Of a stretch of 10,815 nt of DNA, positions 1-5,147 are shown one piece after another; position 1 is the stretch's first letter, and every line of letters starts with the position of its first letter. The translations under genes and the position numbers were made by a program. The DNA lies in contig CAKUMP010000057.1 in the NCBI GenBank assembly GCA_934667795.1, forward strand, positions 1-10,815, in the 5' to 3' direction. The stretch comes from an uncultured Chthoniobacterales bacterium. GTDB taxonomy: Bacteria > Verrucomicrobiota > Verrucomicrobiia > Chthoniobacterales > CAKUMP01. The notes under the pieces are model-generated. The model did no database searches, was not told the DNA's origin, and was given only the letters and a program-made list of their open reading frames with translations.

Positions 1-457
1 CCTTTGTACGTATCTCCACGTGCCCTGCACCACGTCCTCCATATACCAGAACGGCTCCAATCGGGGCGTCAAATGGATCACTGACCGGAATCCGGGCAAA
101 TCCAAAATTATTAGGAAGTTCTTTCGCCGCCTGTTTGGCGTAAGCGGTTTTGGGGTAATAATCAATGACCTCCGCTTCTAAAAGCGCACGTTTAACAAAC
201 CGCCAGCAGCGTTTGATAGAATGCGAACGGGCTTTTGACTTCGCAATATTCGCTGCTTTAATCAATCGGGCATCATATTTTACCGTTACATTTTGAGAAG
301 GCAATTTGGCTTGTGCGGTAAGCCCACGGACACGAGGAACCAGCGCATGACGCTGGGAAGAGGGGGCTGCTTCAGTAGTAGAAGAAAGGGTGAAAAGAAG
401 AAGAGAAATTGTACAAATCGAAAATCTGTAAAGAAAATGTGCTTTTGCTAAAACCAT
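1..457 (-). CDS. Secreted cysteine-peptidase-like (NlpC/P60- or CHAP-like) protein, 3' end missing
   Basis: Reading the minus strand from an ATG at 457 gives 152 residues with no stop before the window edge, so the C-terminus is missing. Residues 1-30 look like a signal peptide: basic start, hydrophobic stretch around 12-24 (SICTISLLLFTLSS), and a plausible cut after TEA. The mature part has a Cys in CWRFVKRALLEA (C84), then a Tyr/Lys/Ala-rich helix (AYAKQAAKEL), then IGAVLVYGGRGAGHVEIRT with a His at 146. A Cys followed by a GAVLVY...GHVEIRT strand resembles the Cys-His arrangement of NlpC/P60 and CHAP peptidoglycan hydrolases, so an envelope role is likely; this is inference from motifs only. 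AGGA lies 3 nt before the ATG. No other in-frame Met competes. The gene diverges from tRNA-Thr. Confidence 0.7.
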   Translation of the reverse strand, partial: MVLAKAHFLYRFSICTISLLLFTLSSTTEAAPSSQRHALVPRVRGLTAQAKLPSQNVTVKYDARLIKAANIAKSKARSHSIKRCWRFVKRALLEAEVIDYYPKTAYAKQAAKELPNNFGFARIPVSDPFDAPIGAVLVYGGRGAGHVEIRTK

Positions 458-551
458 GAGTCCTGTGTCGTCATTTGAAATTAAAAATAAAGGCAACAAG
501 CTACCCTAAAAAGGAAGAGAGCGAAACTAAAAAATAATTTAAATTATATAC

Positions 552-580
552 TTGCTTCTTAACACGTTCTGGCGTACTTT
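552..580 (+). promoter_or_regulatory. Putative sigma70-type promoter of tRNA-Thr
   Basis: TTGCTT (552-557) and TACTTT (575-580) are separated by 17 nt and end 11 nt before the first base of the tRNA at 592, which places a start site at or just before the mature 5' end. The hexamers match the consensus moderately (TTGaca/TAtaaT). Position and spacing are the main support. Confidence 0.45.
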
Positions 581-591
581 TTCCTCCTTTC

Positions 592-667
592 GCCAGTATA
601 GCTCAGTTGGTAGAGCAGCTGATTTGTAATCAGCCGGTCGTCGGTTCGAGTCCGACTGCTGGCTCCA
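592..667 (+). tRNA. tRNA-Thr(UGU)
   Basis: A full cloverleaf can be folded by eye. Acceptor stem 592-598 pairs with 657-663 (one G-U pair); the D arm is GCTC/GAGC (601-604, 613-616); the anticodon stem GCTGA/TCAGC (618-622, 630-634) closes the loop TTTGTAA with anticodon TGT at 625-627, which reads ACA (Thr); the T arm GTCGG/CCGAC encloses TTCGAGT (640-656). The discriminator is T664 and CCA (665-667) is encoded in the DNA. Several false reading frames cross this gene on both strands. The DNA directly downstream is packed with repeats, a common state for sequence 3' of tRNA genes. Confidence 0.97.
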
Positions 668-671
668 TTTT

Positions 672-696
672 TTTGGAGTGTGGCGACCTCGTCGCC
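672..696 (+). repeat. REP-like palindromic element (TTTGGAGTG family), diverged copy
   Basis: The element begins TTTGGAGTGTGG and continues into a perfect 6-bp palindrome GGCGAC-CTC-GTCGCC (682-696). The same head, TTTGGAGTG(C/T)GG followed by a GC-rich palindrome, occurs twice more at the other end of the window (10327 and, inverted, 10445), so it belongs to a dispersed family. It starts 5 nt after the tRNA. Confidence 0.6.
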
Positions 697-788
697 CAAC
701 GCGGTGCTGGATCGGGAAGAGTTTCACGCAAAGAGCGCAGAGGATTTATAAAAATCCAGAAATTCTTCTTCGTGGCTTCCTGCCTTCG

Positions 789-824
789 TGTGAGATACCC
801 CTTTCGGGGGGGCAGCATCTCACA
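789..824. repeat. Nested hairpin TGTGAGAT...ATCTCACA
   Basis: An 8-bp perfect inverted repeat, TGTGAGAT (789-796) and ATCTCACA (817-824), encloses a second palindrome ACCCC-TTTC-GGGG. There is no following T-run, so it is not a typical terminator. CGTGTGAG at its left edge recurs at 10366-10373 inside the other repeat patch. Confidence 0.55.
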
Positions 825-828
825 TTTC

Positions 829-854
829 TTTGGGCGAACGCAATTCGCCCCTAC
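829..854 (+). repeat. Dispersed palindromic repeat A, copy 1
   Basis: A 26-bp element whose core is GGGCGAA-CGCAA-TTCGCCC (7-bp arms, 5-nt loop), preceded by TTT and followed by CTAC. An identical 26-bp copy lies in the opposite orientation at 10211-10236, more than 9 kb away. Perfect identity at that distance marks a mobile or recently spread repeat family. Confidence 0.75.
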
Positions 855-922
855 ATTTTTTAAAAAAATCCTTTGCGACCTTCGCGTTCTTTGCGTGAAA
901 CTTTTCCCGATCCAACGGTACG

Positions 923-951
923 TGGCCGACGGGGAGGTCGGTGCTCCCAGG
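923..951 (+). repeat. Dispersed palindromic repeat B, copy 1
   Basis: A 29-bp element starting TGGCCGACGGGG and ending GCTCCCAGG, with imperfect arms GCCGAC/GTCGGT. A second copy at 1608-1636, in the same orientation, matches at 27 of 29 positions. From here to 1060 there is AT-rich leader sequence in which I see only a weak possible promoter (TTGTCT 967-972, TACAAA 991-996). Confidence 0.65.
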
Positions 952-1060
952 TTTATCTTCATATTTTTGTCTCACACATTAACAGTATCATACAAATAAT
1001 GTCTTTTATTGCTGGACATGGTAACAAGTCTGCGTTAAGTAGAGACTTTCAAATTATTGT

Positions 1061-1543
1061 ATGACATTTTTTAATCGTATTTTTGGAAAGAAGGCGGAAG
1101 CCAGACCATTTATTCAGCCACAATCGCCGGTTTCCCGGATTGTGGGGTCGAATGGAGAGCCTCGCTGTGTAGCACATTTTCCTGACACAGCGGAATGGGA
1201 GCCAGCGAAACGTGATTTGAAACTTGCGATCGCGTTGGTTGCGGAAGAATGTCAAAAAGAAGGGTTTGAAATCCTTGAAACTGTGTTGGAACCGCAATAT
1301 GTCTCAGAAATATTAGCGGAAAAGGATGGAATACGATGCTTTATATTCGTTCGTTGTCAGAGATACGCAAAGGGTCAAGCAAACTGGAATGCAGAAGAAA
1401 TAAACGCATGTAAAACACTCGCATCATTACAAGATGCACGCTGCTTTTTTGCATCGGTCGCCTTAATGTCCGCAGATGGAGAATCAGACGAACAGACATC
1501 CAACTTTTTTGTCAATTACCGGGGCCTCCTGGAAAATATTTAG
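1061..1543 (+). CDS. Hypothetical protein, 160 aa, family not recognised
   Basis: The ORF encodes 160 residues starting MTFFNRIFGKKAEARPF. The short basic, aromatic N-terminus is not a signal peptide or membrane segment, so the protein should be cytoplasmic. Residues 45-70 (EWEPAKRDLKLAIALVAEE) look helical; 72-100 alternate hydrophobic strand-like segments (ILETVLEP, IRCFIFVRCQ); a helix with NAEEINACKTLASL (110-123) is followed by a strand ARCFFASVALMSADG (127-140) and a final NFFVNYRGLLENI. This suggests a small alpha/beta domain with four Cys residues (36, 64, 93, 99, plus 117 and 128 in the second half) that are not arranged as an obvious zinc site. There is no clear Shine-Dalgarno sequence before the ATG at 1061. 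Repeat patches flank it on both sides, so it appears to be a single-gene unit. The frame is supported by length and amino-acid composition only. Confidence 0.6.
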   Translation: MTFFNRIFGKKAEARPFIQPQSPVSRIVGSNGEPRCVAHFPDTAEWEPAKRDLKLAIALVAEECQKEGFEILETVLEPQYVSEILAEKDGIRCFIFVRCQRYAKGQANWNAEEINACKTLASLQDARCFFASVALMSADGESDEQTSNFFVNYRGLLENI

Positions 1544-1583
1544 AAGAGGCTCCAGTCTCTGGAAGAAAAAGTCTCCAACATCA

Positions 1584-1605
1584 CCAAAGTCCCCAAAGTC
1601 CCCAA
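1584..1605 (+). repeat. Short tandem repeat, 9-bp unit
   Basis: Two full copies of CCAAAGTCC (1584-1592, 1593-1601) and a partial third abut dispersed repeat B. This is a short low-complexity tract with no coding sense. Confidence 0.6.
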
Positions 1606-1607
1606 TC

Positions 1608-1636
1608 TGGCCGACGGGGACGTCGGCGCTCCCAGG
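1608..1636 (+). repeat. Dispersed palindromic repeat B, copy 2
   Basis: This copy has perfect arms GCCGAC (1610-1615) and GTCGGC (1622-1627) and differs from copy 1 (923-951) at two positions, one of which restores a base pair in the stem. The surrounding gap 1544-1838 holds this element, the 9-bp tandem tract and the promoter region of the next gene; I see no gene in it. Confidence 0.65.
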
Positions 1637-1760
1637 GACGCTCCCGGGGCTTCTTACATCAATTAATGAATTAAAGGTAAAGAATTATTAAATTAGTATT
1701 GACTCTGAAAAAAAGATCAGGCAATTTTGGGGCAGAATTTATTTTAAGGAGAGATGGGAG

Positions 1761-1790
1761 TTGTTTTGAATTTTCTTTTTAAAATAGATT
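1761..1790 (+). promoter_or_regulatory. Possible promoter of the outer-membrane protein gene
   Basis: TTGTTT (1761-1766) and TAGATT (1785-1790) are 18 nt apart in AT-rich DNA about 50 nt before the start codon at 1839. The match to sigma70 consensus is modest, and AT-rich leaders give such matches by chance. Confidence 0.25.
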
Positions 1791-1823
1791 AACGATTGAT
1801 TGAAAGTAACTTACAAATTATCC

Positions 1824-1830
1824 AGGGGAG
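1824..1830 (+). promoter_or_regulatory. Ribosome binding site fixing the start at 1839
   Basis: AGGGGAG ends 8 nt before ATG 1839. It decides against the in-frame TTG at 1800, which lacks such a site and would put a charged leader in front of the signal peptide. Confidence 0.85.
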
Positions 1831-1838
1831 AAAACTAT

Positions 1839-2783
1839 ATGAAGATAACGAATATTTTGTGTGCGGCAGCTTTAACAGCAACGCCATTGATCGCGGGGAC
1901 GGTTGTGGAGCCGGTGGAAGTGGTGACGGAGGAAACCGGGTTTGAAAATGCACGGCGTCCGATCTCGAATCCGACGTATTTTGATTTGGCATTACCGACG
2001 ACAAATATTCATCCGATTTTCATTTACCAGAATTTACCGAAGAGTGTGAACACGACGATTGGAAAAGTTCCGTTGGGTGGAGATTTTCAGGTTTACGCTT
2101 TGCAATTTGAAATTGCCTTAAACGAACGGATATCGATTGTGGCGACAAAGGATGGGTACGTGGATTTCAATCCGGATGGGGATTTATGGGCGAGTGAATC
2201 CGGATTTGCGAATCTGGCGGCGGGATTGAAGTATGCATTTTATTACAATCCGGCGAGCAGTACCGCTTTTAGCAGCACGGTAACTTTTGAAATTCCTACA
2301 GGTGACAGTGATGTTTTCCAGGGAAAAGGGGATGGGGCAGTGAATCTGATCCTTTCCGGGGTGAAACTCTGGGAGAAATTCCAGCTTGCGGGTGCAGTAG
2401 GTGCCCATTTGGAATTCAGTGATGCGCTTGCGGACACGGGATTCCTCAGTGCACATGCCAGTTATGAAATTGTGCCCTGGTTTATTCCATTGGTCGAAGT
2501 GAACTGGCATTATGTGCTGGATACAGGAAATGGACATTCCCGTTACCATGCACAGGCCGGTGGTCTGGTCCCTGCTGTCGCGGAATTTGAAGGTGCTGAT
2601 TTACTGAACTTCGGAGCATCACATGCCTCCGAAAACCGGAGCCTCGTGACGGCGGCTGTCGGGTTTCGTTCACGTGTGCATTCCAATGTGGATATCGGGT
2701 TTGCTTATGAAATCCCGCTGACAAATGAAGATAACGGAATCATCGATAACCGTTTTACGGTGGATCTGATCTGGAAGTTCTAA
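1839..2783 (+). CDS. Outer-membrane beta-barrel protein, 314 aa
   Basis: The protein begins MKITNILCAAALTATPLIAG, a signal peptide with likely cleavage around residue 20, and a short acidic, Val/Glu-rich linker follows (to about residue 35). From residue 40 it is built of alternating beta-strand segments with Gly and aromatic residues (for example LQFEIALNERISIVATKDGYVDF, LAAGLKYAFYYNP, SSTVTFEIPTGD, GFAYEIPL) and ends in ...TVDLIWKF. A final Phe preceded by alternating hydrophobic residues is the signal recognised by the BAM machinery in Gram-negative outer-membrane proteins. The size fits a 12-14 strand barrel, and the texture recalls transporter-like proteins of the Phenol_MetA_deg type; substrate and role are unknown. 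The start is fixed by a strong ribosome binding site. It is followed by a hairpin/T-tract that may end its transcript, so it is probably monocistronic. Confidence 0.8.
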   Translation: MKITNILCAAALTATPLIAGTVVEPVEVVTEETGFENARRPISNPTYFDLALPTTNIHPIFIYQNLPKSVNTTIGKVPLGGDFQVYALQFEIALNERISIVATKDGYVDFNPDGDLWASESGFANLAAGLKYAFYYNPASSTAFSSTVTFEIPTGDSDVFQGKGDGAVNLILSGVKLWEKFQLAGAVGAHLEFSDALADTGFLSAHASYEIVPWFIPLVEVNWHYVLDTGNGHSRYHAQAGGLVPAVAEFEGADLLNFGASHASENRSLVTAAVGFRSRVHSNVDIGFAYEIPLTNEDNGIIDNRFTVDLIWKF

Positions 2784-2806
2784 GTCTTTAAAGTCGTAAG
2801 ATTTTA

Positions 2807-2828
2807 TTGATTAACGGTTTATAATCAA
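2807..2828. promoter_or_regulatory. Inverted repeat with embedded TATAAT upstream of terC
   Basis: TTGATTA (2807-2813) and TAATCAA (2822-2828) form a perfect 7-bp inverted repeat with an 8-nt spacer. The consensus -10 hexamer TATAAT occupies 2820-2825 and overlaps the right arm; no good -35 is visible at 16-18 nt. If used, transcription would begin near 2832 and give a leader of about 140 nt before terC. The arms could be a repressor or activator site. Confidence 0.35.
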
Positions 2829-2833
2829 AAGGG

Positions 2834-2904
2834 AAAAGGGGGGCAGATGGAGCGTCTGTAAGTCGATAAGATACGGGCTCTCTCTCTGCCTCTCTTTTTT
2901 TATC
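2834..2904 (+). terminator. Long hairpin plus T-tract: terminator of the upstream gene or attenuator of terC
   Basis: AAAAGGGGGGCAGA (2834-2847) pairs with TCTGCCTCTCTTTT (2885-2898) to give a 14-bp stem with two G-U pairs. Inside the loop, GGAGC (2849-2853) pairs with GCTCT (2877-2881) for five more pairs. T-rich sequence follows at once (TTTATCTCTTTTTT to about 2912). It lies 51 nt after the stop of the outer-membrane protein gene and 67 nt before terC, so it could serve either as a factor-independent terminator or, if transcription starts near 2832, as a leader attenuator. The loop is large for a classical terminator. It includes a (CT)5 tract at 2878-2887. Confidence 0.5.
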
Positions 2905-2970
2905 TCTTTTTTATTCTGTGCATTTTGGGGGTTTTGTGGTTTAAAGAAAATATTCAGAGGGGATTTTTTT

Positions 2971-3702
2971 ATGGGTTTTGCACTTTTTACGACGTTTCTT
3001 ATTCTCGTAGGGCTGGAACTGGTGCTCGGGATTGACAACATTATTATGGTCAGCATGATTGCGGATCGATGTCCGGAACCTCACCGGGAAATGGTGCGAA
3101 AACTGGGGATTTTATTAGCGGCGGCAGGGCGTTTGGTTTTATTATTTGGAATTACCTGGTTGCTGAAATTGACGGAACCGGTTGTGCATCTATTTGATAT
3201 GAGTCTGTCCTGGAAAGACATCATTTTGCTGGCTGGGGGGGCATTTTTGTTATTTAAAGCGGTAAAGGAAATTCATCATACGGTAACCTATCCTGTTTCA
3301 CATGAAGCACAATTGCCCTCGGCGAGTATCAGTGTGATGAGTGGAATCCTGCAGATACTGGCACTGGATCTTGTGTTCAGTATCGATAGTGTGATTACGG
3401 CTGTCGGATTGACGCAGGTATTTTGGGTCATGGCATCCGCAATTATTATTTCAGTTGTCTGTATTTTCCTTATCTCTGGACCAATCATTCGATTTATTCG
3501 AGAGAATCCTGCGTTGAAAGTATTGGCCCTGTCTTTTTTAGTTGTGATTGGGGTGGTGATTATCATGGAAGGCCTGCATCATCATGTGCCGAAAGGGATG
3601 ATTTATCTGCCATTGGGGTTCTGTTTAGTAGTGGAAATGTTGCAAATGTATCAGGCGAAACGATTGGCTCGCAATAAGGTTCAGGTTCACATCACAAAAT
3701 AG
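2971..3702 (+). CDS. TerC-family integral membrane protein, 243 aa
   Basis: TerC-family proteins are polytopic inner-membrane proteins; characterised members (for example Alx/MntP-related exporters and YceF/YkoY of Bacillus) export Mn2+ or assist metalation of secreted enzymes, and others accompany tellurite-resistance genes. The two family hallmarks are both present: LELVLGIDNIIMVSMI (residues 15-30, Asp22-Asn23) and LDLVFSIDSVITAVGL (132-147, Asp139), the acidic residues thought to bind the metal within the membrane. Seven or so hydrophobic segments can be seen: about 4-30, 46-66, 83-97, 122-148, 151-175, 181-200 and 208-227, with a basic C-terminus (AKRLARNKVQVHITK). AGAGGGGA lies 7 nt before the ATG. 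It stands alone with a long leader that contains an inverted repeat and hairpin, so metal or stress control at the RNA or promoter level is plausible. Whether it handles Mn2+ is inference from the family. Confidence 0.9.
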   Translation: MGFALFTTFLILVGLELVLGIDNIIMVSMIADRCPEPHREMVRKLGILLAAAGRLVLLFGITWLLKLTEPVVHLFDMSLSWKDIILLAGGAFLLFKAVKEIHHTVTYPVSHEAQLPSASISVMSGILQILALDLVFSIDSVITAVGLTQVFWVMASAIIISVVCIFLISGPIIRFIRENPALKVLALSFLVVIGVVIIMEGLHHHVPKGMIYLPLGFCLVVEMLQMYQAKRLARNKVQVHITK

Positions 3703-3753
3703 CAAGGAATGGAGTCACAGGCAGGCAAAGCAGGTTTGAAAACATGTGTTAAT

Positions 3754-3790
3754 TTTACAGTCGTATCATTCACGATTTAACGACTGTAAA
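3754..3790. promoter_or_regulatory. 11-bp perfect inverted repeat abutting the start of the 402-aa gene
   Basis: TTTACAGTCGT (3754-3764) and ACGACTGTAAA (3780-3790) are exact reverse complements separated by 15 nt; the right arm ends 4 nt before the ATG at 3795. No Shine-Dalgarno sequence lies in the interval. As DNA, the half-sites are about 26 bp (2.5 turns) apart centre to centre, as for a looped or dimeric operator; as RNA, it would make a hairpin that covers the ribosome landing zone. Either way it is a strong candidate control element. Confidence 0.6.
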
Positions 3791-3794
3791 TAAA

Positions 3795-5003
3795 ATGAAA
3801 TACGAACAACTTGCACCTTCGGAAGCGCTGGTGATCTATTGCGACTGGTTGCTGGAACAACAATTTGCGGATGAAAGCGGACGCTTCTTTCGCATTTTCA
3901 ATGCTGAGAATCTCCCATTGCGCGAATGGTATATGATTTTTTACGCTTGCCGATCCCTGTTGCTGGCATCCCGGCTCTTTGACAAACCTGCATACGCAGA
4001 AGCAACATGGAAATACTTTGATGCTTATGTTGAAGAACAACTTCCCAATGGCGGGTTTACTTCCAATTATCGCAACCAGCCGACAACCAACCTGAGCCGA
4101 AAAGATTTTTTCGATATCTTGCGCTTTGGAAAAGTAAATCTGGCAGACCATGGGACAAATACCCATGCCCTGATCCAGGCCGCTGCCACCACGTCGGACA
4201 AGGCGCGACGCCAGCGTTATCTCGATGCAGTAAAACGCTGGTACGATGGATGGGTTTCTATCTGGGCGTTACCAAATGGAACGTATGGGAACGGAATATG
4301 GATAGGACAAAAACTGAATGCCCCCTATACGATGGCAATGAATATCTGTACCTCCTTTTCAGCCTATGCACTGGTGACCGGGGATGATGAGTTCATGGAA
4401 AATGCCGAAAATTTCGCATTGTTTCAATGCCGTGAAAAATGGTTGCCGGATGGGCGTCCAATCCGTATGAATTGCTACCCGGTTCCCGATGAAGACACCA
4501 TTATTGATGATTATTCACGGATTTTTTATCTTTTCGAAGCACTCTGCTGGATTCATTACGTCAGCCGAAATGAGGAAGTTAAATCGGTTATTACTGCCAC
4601 CTTGAAAAACTGGATTTTTGGAGAATACGGGATTTTGAAACAATGGACAAAGGGAAATGGATGGTTTCGATTTTCCGCCCCCGGTTTTCCTTTTCCCAAC
4701 GGAAAAACCGGAACGTTTAACAATGTCCCTTCCATGCCATGGCAACTCGCCAAATCAACCGCAATCCCGCATCTTTTTTCCTATTATCTGAACCATATCG
4801 AAGAGTCCGCCGAATTGCGGGAGTATTTTGAGGAAGGTATTCAGTTTTTAAGTCATCCGCTGCGTGCCTATGCACTTGGTGTCGGCGCCGAAGCAGGGCT
4901 GGCCAACTCCACTTGCGCCGTACAGGCAACCGGCTTCGCCGGACTCTCTCTCGCAGAAGCCATTCGCCCGGATTGCTCCTTCCAGGCATTTGGTATAAAA
5001 TGA
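3795..5003 (+). CDS. Unrecognised 402-aa cytoplasmic protein, probable (alpha/alpha) barrel, possibly carbohydrate-active
   Basis: The protein has no signal peptide or membrane segment. It is rich in amphipathic helices with Trp/Tyr/Phe and repeated helix pairs: residues 8-25 (EALVIYCDWLLEQQ), 44-62 (EWYMIFYACRSLLLASRLF), 64-83 (KPAYAEATWKYFDAYVEEQL), 119-151, 180-196 (AMNICTSFSAYALVTGDD), 236-258 (IIDDYSRIFYLFEALCWIHYVSR), 318-352. Glycine/aromatic loops join them (PNGGFTSNYRNQ 84-95, NGTYGNGIWIG 161-171, KGNGWFRFSAPGFPFPNG 286-303). This pattern is typical of six-hairpin (alpha/alpha)6 toroids such as unsaturated glucuronyl hydrolases, GH127-like enzymes and C5-epimerases, but I do not recognise a family signature. 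Asp118, Asp238-Asp239 and Asn287/Trp290 sit in positions that would be worth testing as catalytic or binding residues. The start is the first ATG, without a visible Shine-Dalgarno sequence, and follows an inverted repeat. It precedes the PEP-CTERM and GH31 genes on the same strand. Confidence 0.75.
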   Translation: MKYEQLAPSEALVIYCDWLLEQQFADESGRFFRIFNAENLPLREWYMIFYACRSLLLASRLFDKPAYAEATWKYFDAYVEEQLPNGGFTSNYRNQPTTNLSRKDFFDILRFGKVNLADHGTNTHALIQAAATTSDKARRQRYLDAVKRWYDGWVSIWALPNGTYGNGIWIGQKLNAPYTMAMNICTSFSAYALVTGDDEFMENAENFALFQCREKWLPDGRPIRMNCYPVPDEDTIIDDYSRIFYLFEALCWIHYVSRNEEVKSVITATLKNWIFGEYGILKQWTKGNGWFRFSAPGFPFPNGKTGTFNNVPSMPWQLAKSTAIPHLFSYYLNHIEESAELREYFEEGIQFLSHPLRAYALGVGAEAGLANSTCAVQATGFAGLSLAEAIRPDCSFQAFGIK

Positions 5004-5007
5004 ATTT

Positions 5008-5032
5008 ATGCAAAATAGATTTGTTTTTGCAT
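5008..5032. other. AT-rich inverted repeat after the 402-aa gene (weak terminator candidate)
   Basis: ATGCAAAA (5008-5015) and TTTTGCAT (5025-5032) are perfect reverse complements with a 9-nt loop, starting 5 nt after the stop codon. It is followed by GGTTTT rather than a clean T-run, so termination would be weak. Confidence 0.35.
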
Positions 5033-5062
5033 GGTTTTACATTCGTAAAGTGCATTTTTTTC

Positions 5063-5092
5063 TTGTAGAGTCAGGCGTTTTTGCAATATAAA
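5063..5092 (+). promoter_or_regulatory. Possible promoter of the PEP-CTERM gene
   Basis: TTGTAG (5063-5068) and TATAAA (5087-5092) are 18 nt apart, 55 nt before the start codon at 5148. The -10 matches consensus at five of six positions. It suggests that this gene can be transcribed apart from the gene at 3795. Confidence 0.35.
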
Positions 5093-5147
5093 CGATTATG
5101 TTCCTCTGTTATTTTATGAGGGATGGTCATTTAACTCCCAAAACATT

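Larger units (their letters stand above)
708..914. repeat. Long inverted repeat with 30-bp arms, enclosing other repeats
   Basis: The left arm 708-737 (starts TGGATCGGGAAGAG, contains TTTCACGCAAAGAGCG) and the right arm 885-914 are reverse complements at 28 of 30 positions. Beyond the arms the similarity resumes after an 8-nt indel (CAGAGGATTT against CAAAGGATTT), so the real homology is longer. The arms carry the CTTTGCGTGAAA-type sequence that many environmental bacterial genomes hold in multiple intergenic copies (recollection, not checked). The 147-nt interior holds a hairpin (789-824) and a dispersed element (829-854). It contains no credible protein and is best read as a non-autonomous repeat or nested insertions. 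Confidence 0.65.

Noticed and set aside
607..999. Overlapping reading frames of 60-130 codons on both strands after the tRNA
   Set aside because: They cross the tRNA and palindromic repeats, have no ribosome binding site, and translate repeat sequence; they are not genes.
988..1064. TCATACAA...TTGTATGA inverted repeat spanning the start of the 160-aa gene
   Set aside because: Only 8 bp with a 61-nt spacer in AT-rich DNA; expected by chance and not extended on either side.
1551..1563. TCCAG-TCT-CTGGA hairpin after the 160-aa gene as a terminator
   Set aside because: The 5-bp stem is short and is followed by an A-rich, not T-rich, tract on the plus strand.
1800..1838. TTG at 1800 as the start of the outer-membrane protein
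   Set aside because: ATG 1839 has a strong ribosome binding site at good spacing and directly begins a signal peptide.
2784..2970. A yybP-ykoY (Mn2+) riboswitch upstream of terC
   Set aside because: The genomic position is right, but the conserved core sequences of that riboswitch are not visible; only a simple long hairpin and T-tract can be supported.
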